NCBI RefSeq assembly: GCF_013155125.1
Contig: NZ_CP053564.1
Span: 689,501-753,500 of the forward strand
Origin: Pseudonocardia broussonetiae
GTDB lineage: Bacteria > Actinomycetota > Actinomycetes > Mycobacteriales > Pseudonocardiaceae
DNA: 64,000 bases
Direction: 5' to 3'
Part shown: piece by piece, positions 20,411 to 30,343 of the stretch
How positions within the stretch are numbered: the stretch's first letter is position 1
Layout of the letters: every line of letters starts with the position of its first letter
The notes under the pieces: generated by a model
Told to the model about the DNA's origin: nothing
What the model saw: only the letters and a program-made list of their open reading frames with translations
The model's database searches: none
Program-made: the position numbers and the translations under genes

Positions 20411-22120
20411 ATGACCAGCGAGATGTTCGGGCCCTACCGCCTCGAGTCGCTCATCGGCCGGGGCGGGATGGGCGAGGTGTTCCGGGCCCACGACACGATC
20501 CGCAACCGCGTCGTCGCGATCAAGCGCCTCCCCGCCTCGCTCGCGGGCGACGCCGGGTTCGAGGAGCGGTTCCGGCGCGAGGCGCAGCTCGTCGCGCGGC
20601 TCCGCGACGGGCACGTCATCCCGATCCACGACTTCGGCGAGATCGAGGGCCGGCTGTTCATCGACATGCGGCTCGTCGACGGCGCCGACCTGCGCACCGT
20701 GCTCGACTGGATCGGCCCGCTGGCGCCCGAGCGCGCGGTGCGGATCGCCGGGCAGGTGGCGCGGGCGCTCGACGCCGCGCACGCCGACGGCCTGGTGCAC
20801 CGCGACGTCAAGCCGTCGAACATCCTGCTCAGCGGCGCCACCCGCGACCCGGCCCCGGACGTCGACGACTACGCCTACCTCGTCGACTTCGGCATCGTCG
20901 CCGGGGTGGAGGACGCCGCGGGCGGGCGGCTCACCGCCACCGGCGCGGCGATCGGCACCGTCGAGTACATGGCGCCGGAGCGGTTCGTGCGCGGCACCGG
21001 CGACCGCCGCGCCGACGTCTACGCCCTGGGCTGCGTCCTGCACGAGATGCTCACCGGCGGCCGGCCCTTCGAGGGCACCGGCCCCGCGCAGATGTGGGCG
21101 CACGTCCACACGCCGCCACCGCGGCCCTCGCTGCTGCGTCCCGGCCTGCCGACGGCGTTCGACGAGGTCATCGCGGCCGCGCTCGCCAAGGACCCCGACG
21201 ACCGCATCCCCACTGCGGGCGAGCTCGCGAGCCGGGCCCGGGCGGCGCTGGCCACGGTCCCGGGCACCGGCCCGACCGTGCGCCACGCACCCCTCCCGGC
21301 CCCGCCGCCCTCCTCCCCCTCGGCAGCGGCACCCACCGTCGCGCCACCCACCGTCGCCCCCCGCGCGGCGGCCGCGCACCCGGCACCCGAGCCGCCGACG
21401 GCGGCCTGGCCGACGTCCGGACCCGAGGCCCCGACCCGGTTCGGCGGCGTCCCCGCCGCGGGCTCGACGGCCCGGATGCCGCAGCCGCCCCCCGGCCGCC
21501 CCGGCGGCTCCTCCGCCGGCCCGCCGCCCGGTCCGCCGCCCTCCGGCGGCGGCTCGCGGCAGTGGTGGCCGATCGCCGCCGTCGCGCTGGTCGTCGTGCT
21601 CGTCGCGGCGGGCATCGTGTGGGCGCTGAACCGGCCGACCGACGAGGCGACGCCGTCGGCCGACGCCGCGGAGACCACCACCACCACGGCCGTCGAGGAG
21701 ACGCAGGTCGACGACCCGGTCACCGAGCTCACCTCGCACGCCAGCGAAGCCCTGCTGGCCACCTGCACCGAGGAGGTCGTCGTGGGCGACGGCGCCCCCG
21801 TCCGGGCCACGGCGAACTGCAGCGACTGGGGCTTCGACCTCTACTCCTCGACCGAGGAGGCGGCCACGGTGGTGCGCGACAACAGCGGCAGCACGATCGA
21901 GCCGGGTACGCCGTGCGAGACCCGTCCCCCGACCGACACCTACCACCTCCAGCGGTTCGACCGCGGCATCCTGGGCTGCCGCTCGTACGAGGGCGGCTAC
22001 ACCATCGAGTTCGCGGTGGAGGGCTCTCCGGTCGTCGGGGTGCGCGACGAGGGCGACGACGGCGAGACCTACGAGGTCGTCTACCAGGAGGCCCTCAGCC
22101 TGTCGGCCGAGGTGAGCTAG
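20411..22120 (+). CDS. Membrane-bound serine/threonine protein kinase (PknB-like)
   Basis: About 569 residues. The kinase domain (about 7-265) has the P-loop GRGGMGEV, the catalytic lysine in VAIKRL, the HRDVKPSN catalytic loop, DFG and APE motifs. A Pro/Ala-rich juxtamembrane linker (about 290-385) leads to one membrane segment (WWPIAAVALVVVLVAAG) and an extracytoplasmic domain of about 150 residues with four cysteines but no PASTA repeats, so it senses something other than muropeptides in the usual way. The ATG at 20411 was preferred to GTG 20405 because CGGAG is well spaced. Confidence 0.92.
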   Translation: MTSEMFGPYRLESLIGRGGMGEVFRAHDTIRNRVVAIKRLPASLAGDAGFEERFRREAQLVARLRDGHVIPIHDFGEIEGRLFIDMRLVDGADLRTVLDWIGPLAPERAVRIAGQVARALDAAHADGLVHRDVKPSNILLSGATRDPAPDVDDYAYLVDFGIVAGVEDAAGGRLTATGAAIGTVEYMAPERFVRGTGDRRADVYALGCVLHEMLTGGRPFEGTGPAQMWAHVHTPPPRPSLLRPGLPTAFDEVIAAALAKDPDDRIPTAGELASRARAALATVPGTGPTVRHAPLPAPPPSSPSAAAPTVAPPTVAPRAAAAHPAPEPPTAAWPTSGPEAPTRFGGVPAAGSTARMPQPPPGRPGGSSAGPPPGPPPSGGGSRQWWPIAAVALVVVLVAAGIVWALNRPTDEATPSADAAETTTTTAVEETQVDDPVTELTSHASEALLATCTEEVVVGDGAPVRATANCSDWGFDLYSSTEEAATVVRDNSGSTIEPGTPCETRPPTDTYHLQRFDRGILGCRSYEGGYTIEFAVEGSPVVGVRDEGDDGETYEVVYQEALSLSAEVS

Positions 22121-22127
22121 CGCGTAG

Positions 22128-23567
<1,440 letters not shown>

Positions 23568-23615
23568 CGCGGCACGGGGGGGAATGGGGCCCGCGCGGCC
23601 GGTGTTGCCGCGGGC

Positions 23616-24278
23616 ATGAGAATCGGCATCATCGGTGCGGGCCACATCGGCGGCACCCTCACCCGCAAGCTCGCCGCGCTCGGCCACGACGTCCACGTGG
23701 CGAACTCCCGCGACCCGCAGACCCTCGCGGACCTCGCGGCGGAGACTGGCGCGACGGCCGTGTGGGCCGCGGACGCGGCCACCGACGCCGACGTCGTGAT
23801 CGTCAGCATCCCGCAGAAGAACGTGCCGGACCTGGCCGCCGGCATCGTCGCGAAGGCGAAGCCGGGCGCCCCCGTGATCGAGACGAACAACTACTACCCG
23901 CAGCAGCGCGACGGCCGCATCGCCGCCATCGAGGAGGGCGCGCCGGAGAGCGTGTGGGTCGCCGAGCAGCTCGGCGCGCCGGTCGTCAAGATCTTCAACG
24001 GCATCTACTGGAAGCACCTGCTGGAGCGCGGCCTGCCCGCCGGCGCCGAGGGCCGGATCGCGCTGCCGGTGGCCGGGGCGGACGGGCCGGCCAAGCAGGT
24101 CGCGCTCGACCTCGTGGACCAGCTCGGCTTCGACCCCGTCGACGCGGGGACCCTCGACGACTCGTGGCGCCAGCAGCCCGGCACGCCGGTCTACGGCAAG
24201 GACTACGACGCGGAGCGGACGCGCCAGGCCCTCGCCGAGGCCGTGCCCGGGCGTCCGGCGGAGTTCCGCGCGGCCTGA
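23616..24278 (+). CDS. NADP-binding oxidoreductase, F420-dependent NADP reductase-like
   Basis: 220 residues. The Rossmann motif GIIGAGHIGGTL is at the N-terminus and the strand end VANSRDP fits NADP preference. The second half carries IETNNYYPQQRDG and VVKIFNGIYWKHL, typical of the NPD_F420 coenzyme F420-dependent NADP oxidoreductase family. The exact substrate is not clear; many family members are annotated only as NAD(P)-binding. It is followed immediately by a strong terminator shared with convergent phoH2. Confidence 0.85.
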   Translation: MRIGIIGAGHIGGTLTRKLAALGHDVHVANSRDPQTLADLAAETGATAVWAADAATDADVVIVSIPQKNVPDLAAGIVAKAKPGAPVIETNNYYPQQRDGRIAAIEEGAPESVWVAEQLGAPVVKIFNGIYWKHLLERGLPAGAEGRIALPVAGADGPAKQVALDLVDQLGFDPVDAGTLDDSWRQQPGTPVYGKDYDAERTRQALAEAVPGRPAEFRAA

Positions 24279-24300
24279 GCGGGAACACCCCCGGGAACAC

Positions 24301-24332
24301 GGACACCGGGGCCCGCCGTGGCCCCGGTGTCC
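24301..24332. terminator. Hairpin terminator between convergent genes
   Basis: Perfect 13-bp arms (24301-24313 and 24320-24332, GGACACCGGGGCC) with a six-base loop. It sits between the stops of the oxidoreductase gene and phoH2 and can serve both directions. There is no T-run, as is common in high-GC actinobacteria. Confidence 0.85.
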
Positions 24333-24344
24333 GCGCCCGACCGG

Positions 24345-25697
24345 TCAGGCCTGCGGTCCCTCCAGCATCTCCGTGACCAGCGCGGCGATCGGGCTGCGCT
24401 CGCTGCGGGTGAGGGTGACGTGGGCGAACAGCGGGTGCCCCTTCAGCTTCTCGATCACGGCCTGGACGCCGTCGTGGCGGCCGACCCGCAGGTTGTCGCG
24501 CTGGGCGACGTCGTGGGTGAGCACCACGCGGCTGGCCGTGCCGAGGCGGGAGAGCACCGTCAGCAGCACGTTGCGCTCCAGCGACTGCGCCTCGTCGACG
24601 ATGACGAAGCTGTCGTGCAGGGAGCGGCCGCGGATGTGCGTGAGCGGGAGCACCTCGAGCATGCCGCGGGCGATCACCTCCTGCATCACCGAGTCGCTGA
24701 CCAGGGCCCCGAGCGTGTCGAAGACGGCCTGCGCCCAGGGCGCCATCTTCTCGTTCTCGCTGCCCGGCAGGTACCCGAGCTCCTGCCCGCCGACGGCGTA
24801 CAGGGGCCGGAACACCACGACCTTGCGGTGCTGCTGGCGCTCCAGCACCGCCTCCAGCCCGGCGCACAGCGCGAGCGCCGACTTCCCGGTCCCGGCGCGG
24901 CCACCGAGGGAGACGATGCCGACGTCGGGGTCGAGCAGCAGGTCGAGCGCGACGCGCTGCTCGGCGGAGCGGCCGTGCAGGCCGAACGCCTCGCGGTCGC
25001 CGCGGATCAGGCGCACGCGCTTGTCGGCCGTGACCCGCCCGAGCGCCGCCGACCCGCCACCGAGGAGCCGCAGGCCGGTGTTGGCCGGCAGGTCGCGGGC
25101 GGCGTCGTGGTCGATCGCGCCGTCCTTGAACAGCGCGTCGACGTCCTCCGGGGTGACCTCGACGTCGGCCATCCCGGTCCAGCCCGACGGCGTCACGTCG
25201 AGCGCGTGGTACTCGTCGGCCTGCAGCCCGACGGCACCGGCCTTGACCCGCAGCGGCACGTCCTTGGTGACCAGCACGACGTCGCCGCGCCCGTCGGCAC
25301 GGCGCTCGGCGGCGAGGTTGAGCGCGCAGGCGAGGATGCGCGAGTCGTTCGAGTCGTTGCGGAAGCCCGCGGGGAGCACCTCCGGGTCGGTGTGGTTCAG
25401 CTCGACGTGCAGCGTTCCGCCCGAGTCACCGATGGGGACCGGTGCGTCGAGGCGGCCGTGTTCGATGCGCAGCTCGTCGAGCGTGCGCAGCGCCGTGCGG
25501 GCGAACCACCCCAGCTCGGGGTGGTGCCGCTTGCCCTCCAGCTCGGAGATGACCACCAGTGGCAGGACCACTTCGTGCTCGTCGAACCGGGTCAGCGACC
25601 ACGGGTCGGAGAGCAGCACGGAGGTGTCGAGCACGTAGCAGCGAGTGCCGGTAACGATGGTCTCTGCCGAAGAAAGGGCGACAGCACGATCAGTCAC
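24345..25697 (-). CDS. phoH2: PIN domain-PhoH ATPase fusion (PhoH2 RNase/helicase)
   Basis: 450 residues. The N-terminal PIN nuclease domain (about 15-150) starts [12 protein letters not shown] with the acidic residues and later SNDSRI and LVTKD. The PhoH ATPase domain (about 240-450) has Walker [14 protein letters not shown] and Walker [10 protein letters not shown]. By family (Rv1095) it unwinds and cleaves RNA. The GTG at 25697 follows GAGGGAG; upstream in-frame codons are low-complexity. A long, potentially structured leader precedes it. It lacks the small antitoxin-like upstream gene of mycobacterial phoAT-phoH2, since none is seen here. Confidence 0.92.
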   Translation of the reverse strand: MTDRAVALSSAETIVTGTRCYVLDTSVLLSDPWSLTRFDEHEVVLPLVVISELEGKRHHPELGWFARTALRTLDELRIEHGRLDAPVPIGDSGGTLHVELNHTDPEVLPAGFRNDSNDSRILACALNLAAERRADGRGDVVLVTKDVPLRVKAGAVGLQADEYHALDVTPSGWTGMADVEVTPEDVDALFKDGAIDHDAARDLPANTGLRLLGGGSAALGRVTADKRVRLIRGDREAFGLHGRSAEQRVALDLLLDPDVGIVSLGGRAGTGKSALALCAGLEAVLERQQHRKVVVFRPLYAVGGQELGYLPGSENEKMAPWAQAVFDTLGALVSDSVMQEVIARGMLEVLPLTHIRGRSLHDSFVIVDEAQSLERNVLLTVLSRLGTASRVVLTHDVAQRDNLRVGRHDGVQAVIEKLKGHPLFAHVTLTRSERSPIAALVTEMLEGPQA

Positions 25698-25748
25698 GGA
25701 TGCTCCCTCGCGGACGCGGCACCGCGCCCACATATCGGTGGGCCGGCC

Positions 25749-25839
25749 GGCCCTGGTCTGGGCGTCCGCGGCTGCGCCGCGCACGCCCACGAGGGCCGGG
25801 TGCCGGCCCCCTCCGGTGCAACCACCACGGACCAGGGCC
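25749..25839 (-). promoter_or_regulatory. Candidate structured leader (three-way junction) of phoH2
   Basis: On the minus strand three nested stems can be drawn: P1, a perfect 10-bp pairing of 25830-25839 with 25749-25758 (GGCCCTGGTC); P2, 9 bp with one G-U, 25803-25811 with 25791-25799, triloop; P3, 12 bp with one mismatch, 25760-25765 plus 25767-25772 with 25776-25781 plus 25783-25788, triloop. Together they form a closed three-way junction ending about 50 bases before the GTG of phoH2. Chance pairing is frequent at this GC content, so this is a candidate only. Confidence 0.45.
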
Positions 25840-25879
25840 TCCCCGGGCGGTGCGCATCGGGTGCGTACCGCCACCACGA

Positions 25880-25910
25880 ACGCTACCGGCGGTCACCCCT
25901 GTGCGGTCAA
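25880..25910 (-). promoter_or_regulatory. phoH2: Possible phoH2 promoter
   Basis: Read on the minus strand, TTGACC (25905-25910) is followed after 19 bases by TAGCGT (25880-25885), a TAnnnT-type -10. The spacer is two bases longer than ideal. Transcription would begin near 25873 and give a leader of about 175 nt that contains the candidate structure. Confidence 0.35.
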
Positions 25911-25995
25911 CAGCAAGGCGGTGAGCGGGTACGAACACGCACCCAGAATTAACAGGACGGCCTACCACTGGTCGCTTGACACCTACCGCCTGTCG

Positions 25996-27195
25996 TCACT
26001 CAAGCCCCATCCGGCTCAGCTCCTCCCGCAGCCCGGACGGCGTCCAGGCCCCGTCGTACAGCGCGCGCAGGCGCTGCGCGGGGGTCGCCCCGGGGTGGTC
26101 GAGCCAGCGGCGGACGAGCGGGCCGCCCTCGACGTAGGTGACGACGTGGTCGCGCCAGCGGGGGTCGGCCAGGAAGCGCAGGACGCGGCGCGCCCCGCGG
26201 TCGTCGAGGAGCAGCCAGCGCCGCAGGAAGGCCTCGACGTCGTCGGCCCGGGCGCCCGCCTGCCGCAGCCGCGCCGCGTCGAGGCGGACGCGGGCCAGCC
26301 GCGCGACGGCGGCCGCGACGCGCTCGGCCCGCTCTCCGTCGAACGCCAGGCCGACGCCGTCGAGCACGTCGGACGCCCACGGCCCCCAGCCCTCGCCGAC
26401 GAGGGCGTGCAGCCCGCCGTCGGCCGCGCCCTCGGCCAGCAGCGCCTGCGGGGTGCCCAGCAGGACGACGCCGTGCTCGGCCCAGCCGCGCTCCCCGAGC
26501 AGCACCGACTCCCGGCGCCACTGCTCGACGTGGTGGCCCGGGTAGGCCTCGTGCGCCACGAGCCGCGCGAGGCCGGCGCGGCGCGGCCGGGCCCCGGCGT
26601 GGACGAGCACGCGCGAGCGGCCCGGCCCCTCGCGCCGGTGCAGCGCGCTCCACGGCGCGTCGGCGACGACCTCGAACACGACCTCCTCCGGCCCGTCGAC
26701 GAGACCGGCGTCCCGGGCGCGGGCCCGCAGCGCCTCCGCCAGCGCCGCCAGGCCCGCGGCCAGCCGGTCGGGCGGCACCTCGTCGCGGCGCCGGTGCTCG
26801 GCGAGCCGGGCCGCGAGGTCGCCGGAGCCGGGCAGCAGGGCGTCGAGCTCGCGGTGGGCGGCGCGGTGGTCGTCCTCGCGGCCCGCCGGGACGGGGCCGT
26901 CGGCGGCGGCCGCCAGCACCGCGTCGTACGGGACGCCCTGCCCCGCGAGGCGACGGGCCGTGGACTCCAGCGCGACGAGCTGCGCGGCCAGGAACCGCTC
27001 CCGCCGGGGCTCCAGACCCGCGTCCGGCAGCCGCTGCGCGAGCCGGCCCGCGGCCCGCACGAGCGCTCCGGGCGACGGCGGCGGCCCCGCGGGCGGCGGC
27101 GCGTCACCCGTCCGCACACTGATCGTTCCCGATCGACGTCGACCGATCGCGAGGGCCAGTGACAGGTAGTCACGCACCGCCTCGTCGACCGGCAT
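25996..27195 (-). CDS. DUF885-like metallo-hydrolase
   Basis: About 399 residues, starting MPVDEAVRDYL. The central motif ARLVAHEAYPGHHVEQW matches the HExxxGHH metal site of DUF885 proteins, which are distant zinc-peptidase relatives. The N-terminal 100 residues are charged and helical. No signal peptide is evident, so it is probably cytoplasmic. Substrate unknown. The start at 27195 has a poor ribosome binding site; longer in-frame extensions are low-complexity. Confidence 0.8.
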   Translation of the reverse strand: MPVDEAVRDYLSLALAIGRRRSGTISVRTGDAPPPAGPPPSPGALVRAAGRLAQRLPDAGLEPRRERFLAAQLVALESTARRLAGQGVPYDAVLAAAADGPVPAGREDDHRAAHRELDALLPGSGDLAARLAEHRRRDEVPPDRLAAGLAALAEALRARARDAGLVDGPEEVVFEVVADAPWSALHRREGPGRSRVLVHAGARPRRAGLARLVAHEAYPGHHVEQWRRESVLLGERGWAEHGVVLLGTPQALLAEGAADGGLHALVGEGWGPWASDVLDGVGLAFDGERAERVAAAVARLARVRLDAARLRQAGARADDVEAFLRRWLLLDDRGARRVLRFLADPRWRDHVVTYVEGGPLVRRWLDHPGATPAQRLRALYDGAWTPSGLREELSRMGLE

Positions 27196-27419
27196 CGCGG
27201 CACCGTACCGGCCCGTTCGGGGCGCCCGCGCGGTGGCGATCCGGGCTGCGGACGACGCAGCGTGGGAATGCAAAAGGTTACGACCGCCATCGGGTGGCGA
27301 AGGACTACGCACCGTTTAGTTGATCACTCGATCCGGTCGTCACCGATCGCCGCCGATGTCACACGCCAGGGGCGTATCCATTCCCGCAGTAATGGGCGCA
27401 CCCGATGGTGTTACGCGGT
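27196..27419. other. Upstream region of the first duplicated secreted-protein gene
   Basis: A comparatively AT-rich stretch for this window (GC drops visibly around 27260-27400). It holds CCATCGGG at 27287-27294 with GGTTACG at 27276-27282, and the inverse-order pair CCCGATGG (27401-27408) and GTTACG (27410-27415) abutting the promoter. The same two words recur upstream of the second gene copy, so they are candidate regulator sites. No gene is supported here. Confidence 0.5.
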
Positions 27420-27449
27420 TTGTGGGGAATCCGGGGGAGGCGCTACCTT
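27420..27449 (+). promoter_or_regulatory. Promoter of secreted-protein gene, copy A
   Basis: TTGTGG (27420-27425), 18-base spacer, TACCTT (27444-27449). Compared with copy B, the sequences around the two boxes are conserved while the spacer is not, which is what selection on a sigma-70 type promoter would leave. It predicts an 80-90 nt leader, also highly conserved between the copies. Confidence 0.6.
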
Positions 27450-27538
27450 TTCCTCAGTCGGCGCGGGCTCCCCGGTCGGACGCTGACTCTGAATGGATTC
27501 GACCTCGGTCGGACCCGGATCACAAACAGGAGAAAACT

Positions 27539-27931
27539 GTGCTGAAGAAGGCCGGAATCATCGTGGCTGCCTCCGCTGCCGCGCTGCTCGCCCTCAGCCC
27601 GCTCGCCTTCGCCGGCGACAAGGGCGACCACGGCTACGGCCACGGCCACGACGGCGACACCGCCGTCAACTCGGTCGAGGACGACAGCGAGACCACGGGC
27701 CTCGTCAACGTGGCCGACAACGAGGTCAACGTGCCCGTCCAGGCGTGCAACAACGACATCCCCGTCAACGTGGCCGGCATCCAGGTCTCCGACGTGCAGG
27801 CCGACCTGACCGGCGCGCTGGGGCTCCTCGGCGAGGCCGAGGTCGAGGACGAGGGTGGCGCGGGCGACGTCCGCGCCTGCGAGCAGGAGAACTCCTCGGG
27901 CGGCTCGATCGTCCAGGGCATCGACGACTGA
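27539..27931 (+). CDS. Small secreted chaplin/rodlin-like protein, copy A
   Basis: 130 residues from GTG 27539, preceded by AGGAG. Signal peptide VLKKAGIIVAASAAALLALSP... ends near AFA-GD (residue about 25). The mature part starts with a His/Gly stretch (GDHGYGHGHDGD), then a Val/Asn-rich core GLVNVADNEVNVPVQACNN, followed by IPVNVAGIQVSDV and an acidic tail with a second cysteine. The hydrophobic VxVPV/PVNV pattern with paired cysteines recalls chaplin- and rodlin-type surface proteins of filamentous actinobacteria, but it is not a standard chaplin domain. It is about 90 percent identical to the product of the gene at 28282. Confidence 0.85.
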   Translation: MLKKAGIIVAASAAALLALSPLAFAGDKGDHGYGHGHDGDTAVNSVEDDSETTGLVNVADNEVNVPVQACNNDIPVNVAGIQVSDVQADLTGALGLLGEAEVEDEGGAGDVRACEQENSSGGSIVQGIDD

Positions 27932-27951
27932 TCACGTCGTAGCTCGACCGG

Positions 27952-27984
27952 CGGCGCCGGATCCCCTCGGGGGGTCCGGCGCCG
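27952..27984 (+). terminator. Terminator of copy A
   Basis: Arms CGGCGCCGGA (27952-27961) and TCCGGCGCCG (27975-27984) with an inner C4/G4 pairing; lies about 20 bp after the stop. The same structure follows copy B. Confidence 0.8.
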
Positions 27985-28163
27985 TCGGCTTTTCCCGCGT
28001 GTTCCACCCCGTCGTGCGGGCGCGTCGCGCCTCGGCGGCAGCCTGCGCTACGCAGCGTCGAGCCGGTCACCCGATGCGGTGCCGAGATGAATTCTTCGAA
28101 GTCCCCCCATCGGGGCGTAACCATTTGAAAACAGGGGGCCGCCACCCGATGGTGTTACGCGGT

Positions 28164-28192
28164 TTGGCCCTCTTGCGAGTACGCGCTACCTT
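28164..28192 (+). promoter_or_regulatory. Promoter of secreted-protein gene, copy B
   Basis: TTGGCC (28164-28169), 17-base spacer, TACCTT (28187-28192). Flanking blocks match copy A, including CCCGATGG (28145-28152) and GTTACG (28154-28159) directly upstream. A further CCATCGGG (28107-28114) with CGTAAC (28116-28121) lies about 35 bp upstream in reverse orientation. Confidence 0.6.
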
Positions 28193-28281
28193 TTCCTCAG
28201 TCGGCGCGGCTCCCCGCTCAGTCGCTGGCTCTGAATGGATTCGACTTCGGTCGGGCCCGGGATCGCAAACAGGAGAAAACT

Positions 28282-28674
28282 GTGCTGAAGAAGGCCGGAA
28301 TCATCGTGGCTGCCTCTGCTGCCGCGCTGCTCGCCCTCAGCCCGCTCGCCTTCGCCGGCGACAAGGGCGACCACGGTCACGGCCACGGCCACGACGGCGA
28401 CACCGCCGTCAACTCGGTCGAGGACAACAGCGAGACCCTCGGTCTGGTCAACGTGACCGGCAACGAGGTCAACGTGCCCGTTCAGGCGTGCAACAACGAC
28501 ATCCCCGTCAACGTCCTGGGCATCCAGGTCAGCGACGTGCAGGCCGACCTCACCGGCGCGCTCGGCCTGGCCGGCGAGGCCGAGGCGGAGGACGAGGGTG
28601 GCGCGGGCGACGTCCGCGAGTGCGCGCAGGAGAACTCCTCGGGCGGCTCGATCGTCCAGGGCATCGACGACTGA
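28282..28674 (+). CDS. Small secreted chaplin/rodlin-like protein, copy B
   Basis: 130 residues, GTG start with the same CAGGAG site as copy A. Signal peptide identical to copy A; the mature region differs at scattered positions (for example GHGHGHDGD, NVTGNEVNVPVQACNN, PVNVLGIQVSDV, and REC instead of RAC near the C-terminus). Both cysteines and the acidic tail ending SSGGSIVQGIDD are kept. The start-to-start distance to copy A is 743 bp and promoter, leader and terminator are duplicated too, so this is a recent tandem duplication that has kept both copies intact. Confidence 0.85.
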   Translation: MLKKAGIIVAASAAALLALSPLAFAGDKGDHGHGHGHDGDTAVNSVEDNSETLGLVNVTGNEVNVPVQACNNDIPVNVLGIQVSDVQADLTGALGLAGEAEAEDEGGAGDVRECAQENSSGGSIVQGIDD

Positions 28675-28694
28675 TCACGTCGTAGCTCGACCGG

Positions 28695-28726
28695 CGGCGC
28701 CGGATCCCCTCGGGGGTCCGGCGCCG
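28695..28726 (+). terminator. Terminator of copy B
   Basis: Arms CGGCGCCGGA (28695-28704) and TCCGGCGCCG (28717-28726), same hairpin as after copy A with one G fewer in the loop side. Also close to the end of the convergent prenyl synthase gene. Confidence 0.8.
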
Positions 28727-28768
28727 TCGGCGTTCCCGGGGTCCGTCCGTCGGGATCCCGGTGGGACG

Positions 28769-29539
28769 TCAGGAGCCGAAGCGGCGGTGCCGGGCGGCGT
28801 AGTCGCGCAGGGCCCGCAGGAAGTCGACCTTGCGGAACTCCGGCCAGTAGGCCTCGCAGAACCAGAACTCCGAGTTGGCGGACTGCCACAGCAGGAACCC
28901 CGACAGCCGCTGCTCCCCCGACGTCCGGATGACGAGGTCGGGATCGGGCTGGCCGGAGGTGTAGAGGTGCGCGGCGATGTGGTCGACGTCGAGGACCTCC
29001 GCGAGCTCCTCGATGGACGTGCCCGACTCCGCGTGCTGCAGCAGCAGCTTGCGCACCGCGTCGGCGATCTCCTGCCGACCGCCGTACCCGACGGCCACGT
29101 TGAGCTGGAGCCCCGTGCGGTCGGTGGTGCGGGCCGCGGCGTTCGCCAGGCGCGTCGAGATCTCGCCGGGCAGCAGGTCCAGCGCCCCGACCACCCGCAG
29201 CCGCCACGGCGCGGCCGGCCCGCTCAGCTCGTCGACGACGTCGGCGATGATCTCCAGCAGCGGCTCGAGCTCCGCGGGCGGCCGGGACAGGTTGTCGGTG
29301 GAGAGCAGGAACAGGGTGACGACCTCGACCCGCGCCTCCTCGCACCAGCCGAGCAGGTCCGCGATCTTCGCCGCGCCGACCCGGTGCCCGTCGTTGACGT
29401 CGACGAGGCCGGCGTCGCGGGCCCACCGGCGGTTGCCGTCGAGCATCAGCGCCACGTGCCGGGGACGCTCGCCGACCTGACGCAGCCGGCGGCTGATCCG
29501 GCGCTCGTAGACCGAGTACAGCACCTCGCGCACGCCCAC
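28769..29539 (-). CDS. Short-chain Z-isoprenyl diphosphate synthase (UppS family)
   Basis: 256 residues. The cis-prenyltransferase signature is complete: HVALMLDGNRRWA with the Mg-binding Asp, FLLSTDNLSRP, and RTSGEQRLSGFLLWQ near the C-terminus. The position next to hemolysin III and the DUF255 gene matches Rv1086, which makes omega,E,Z-farnesyl diphosphate from GPP and IPP, an intermediate for decaprenyl phosphate. Whether this enzyme stops at C15 or makes long chains cannot be told from motifs alone. Confidence 0.9.
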   Translation of the reverse strand: MGVREVLYSVYERRISRRLRQVGERPRHVALMLDGNRRWARDAGLVDVNDGHRVGAAKIADLLGWCEEARVEVVTLFLLSTDNLSRPPAELEPLLEIIADVVDELSGPAAPWRLRVVGALDLLPGEISTRLANAAARTTDRTGLQLNVAVGYGGRQEIADAVRKLLLQHAESGTSIEELAEVLDVDHIAAHLYTSGQPDPDLVIRTSGEQRLSGFLLWQSANSEFWFCEAYWPEFRKVDFLRALRDYAARHRRFGS

Positions 29540-29643
29540 GGCGGGTGAGCCTACGCCGCCGCGCCGCCGTGACCGTCCCCACGACGGCGGTGGTTCACGT
29601 GCGGGTCACCCGCGACGGCGTCGCGGTGGCGTAACCTCGCAGC

Positions 29644-30324
29644 GTGTCTGCCGGGACCGTCTCCCCGCCCCCTGCCACTCCGCCGCTGGTCAAGCCGCGG
29701 ATGCGGGGGTGGCTGCACCTCTGGTCGTTCGCCGCCTCCATCGCCGCGTGCGCCACGCTGATCGCCGTGTCGGCCGCGCTCGTCGGCGGCGGGGCCGCAC
29801 TGGCCACGTCGATCTACAGCCTCACGACGCTGGGGCTGTTCGGCACCAGTGCGCTCTACCACCGGCGCACCTGGCGCACCGCCCGCAGCCGCATGATCAT
29901 GAAGCGGCTCGACCACTCCATGATCTTCCTGTTCATCGCCGGCACGTACACCCCGGTCATCGCGCTGACGATGGCGCCCGACCGCGCCCGGCTGGTGCTG
30001 GCGATCGTCTGGGTCGGCGCGCTCGCCGGCGTCGCGCTGAAGCTCCGCTGGCCGCACGCCCCGTCGTGGGTCGGGGTCCCGGTCTACCTGGCGCTGGGCT
30101 ACGTCGCGGTGTTCGTGATCCCCGACCTGCTGCGCGGCGGTGGCGTCGCGGCGCTGGTGCTGATCCTCACCGGCGGCCTGCTCTACACGGTCGGCGCGGT
30201 GTTCTACGCGACGCGGTGGCCGAACCCGTGGCCCCGGACGTTCGGGTTCCACGAGTTCTTCCACGCCGCCACCGTGCTCGCCGCGATCTGCCACCACGTG
30301 GCGATCTGGCTCATCCTGTTCTAG
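29644..30324 (+). CDS. trhA: Hemolysin III / PAQR-family membrane protein
   Basis: 226 residues from GTG 29644, with seven predicted membrane segments beginning near residue 25. Family residues are visible: SALYHRRTW, MKRLDHSMIFLFIAGTYTP and FHEFFHAATVLAAICHH, giving the conserved Ser, Asp and three His of the zinc site. The bacterial members (TrhA/YqfA) influence membrane energetics; the hemolysin name is historical. Divergent from the prenyl synthase gene. Confidence 0.92.
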   Translation: MSAGTVSPPPATPPLVKPRMRGWLHLWSFAASIAACATLIAVSAALVGGGAALATSIYSLTTLGLFGTSALYHRRTWRTARSRMIMKRLDHSMIFLFIAGTYTPVIALTMAPDRARLVLAIVWVGALAGVALKLRWPHAPSWVGVPVYLALGYVAVFVIPDLLRGGGVAALVLILTGGLLYTVGAVFYATRWPNPWPRTFGFHEFFHAATVLAAICHHVAIWLILF

Positions 30325-30343
30325 CGGCCCTGCTCCGCGGCCC

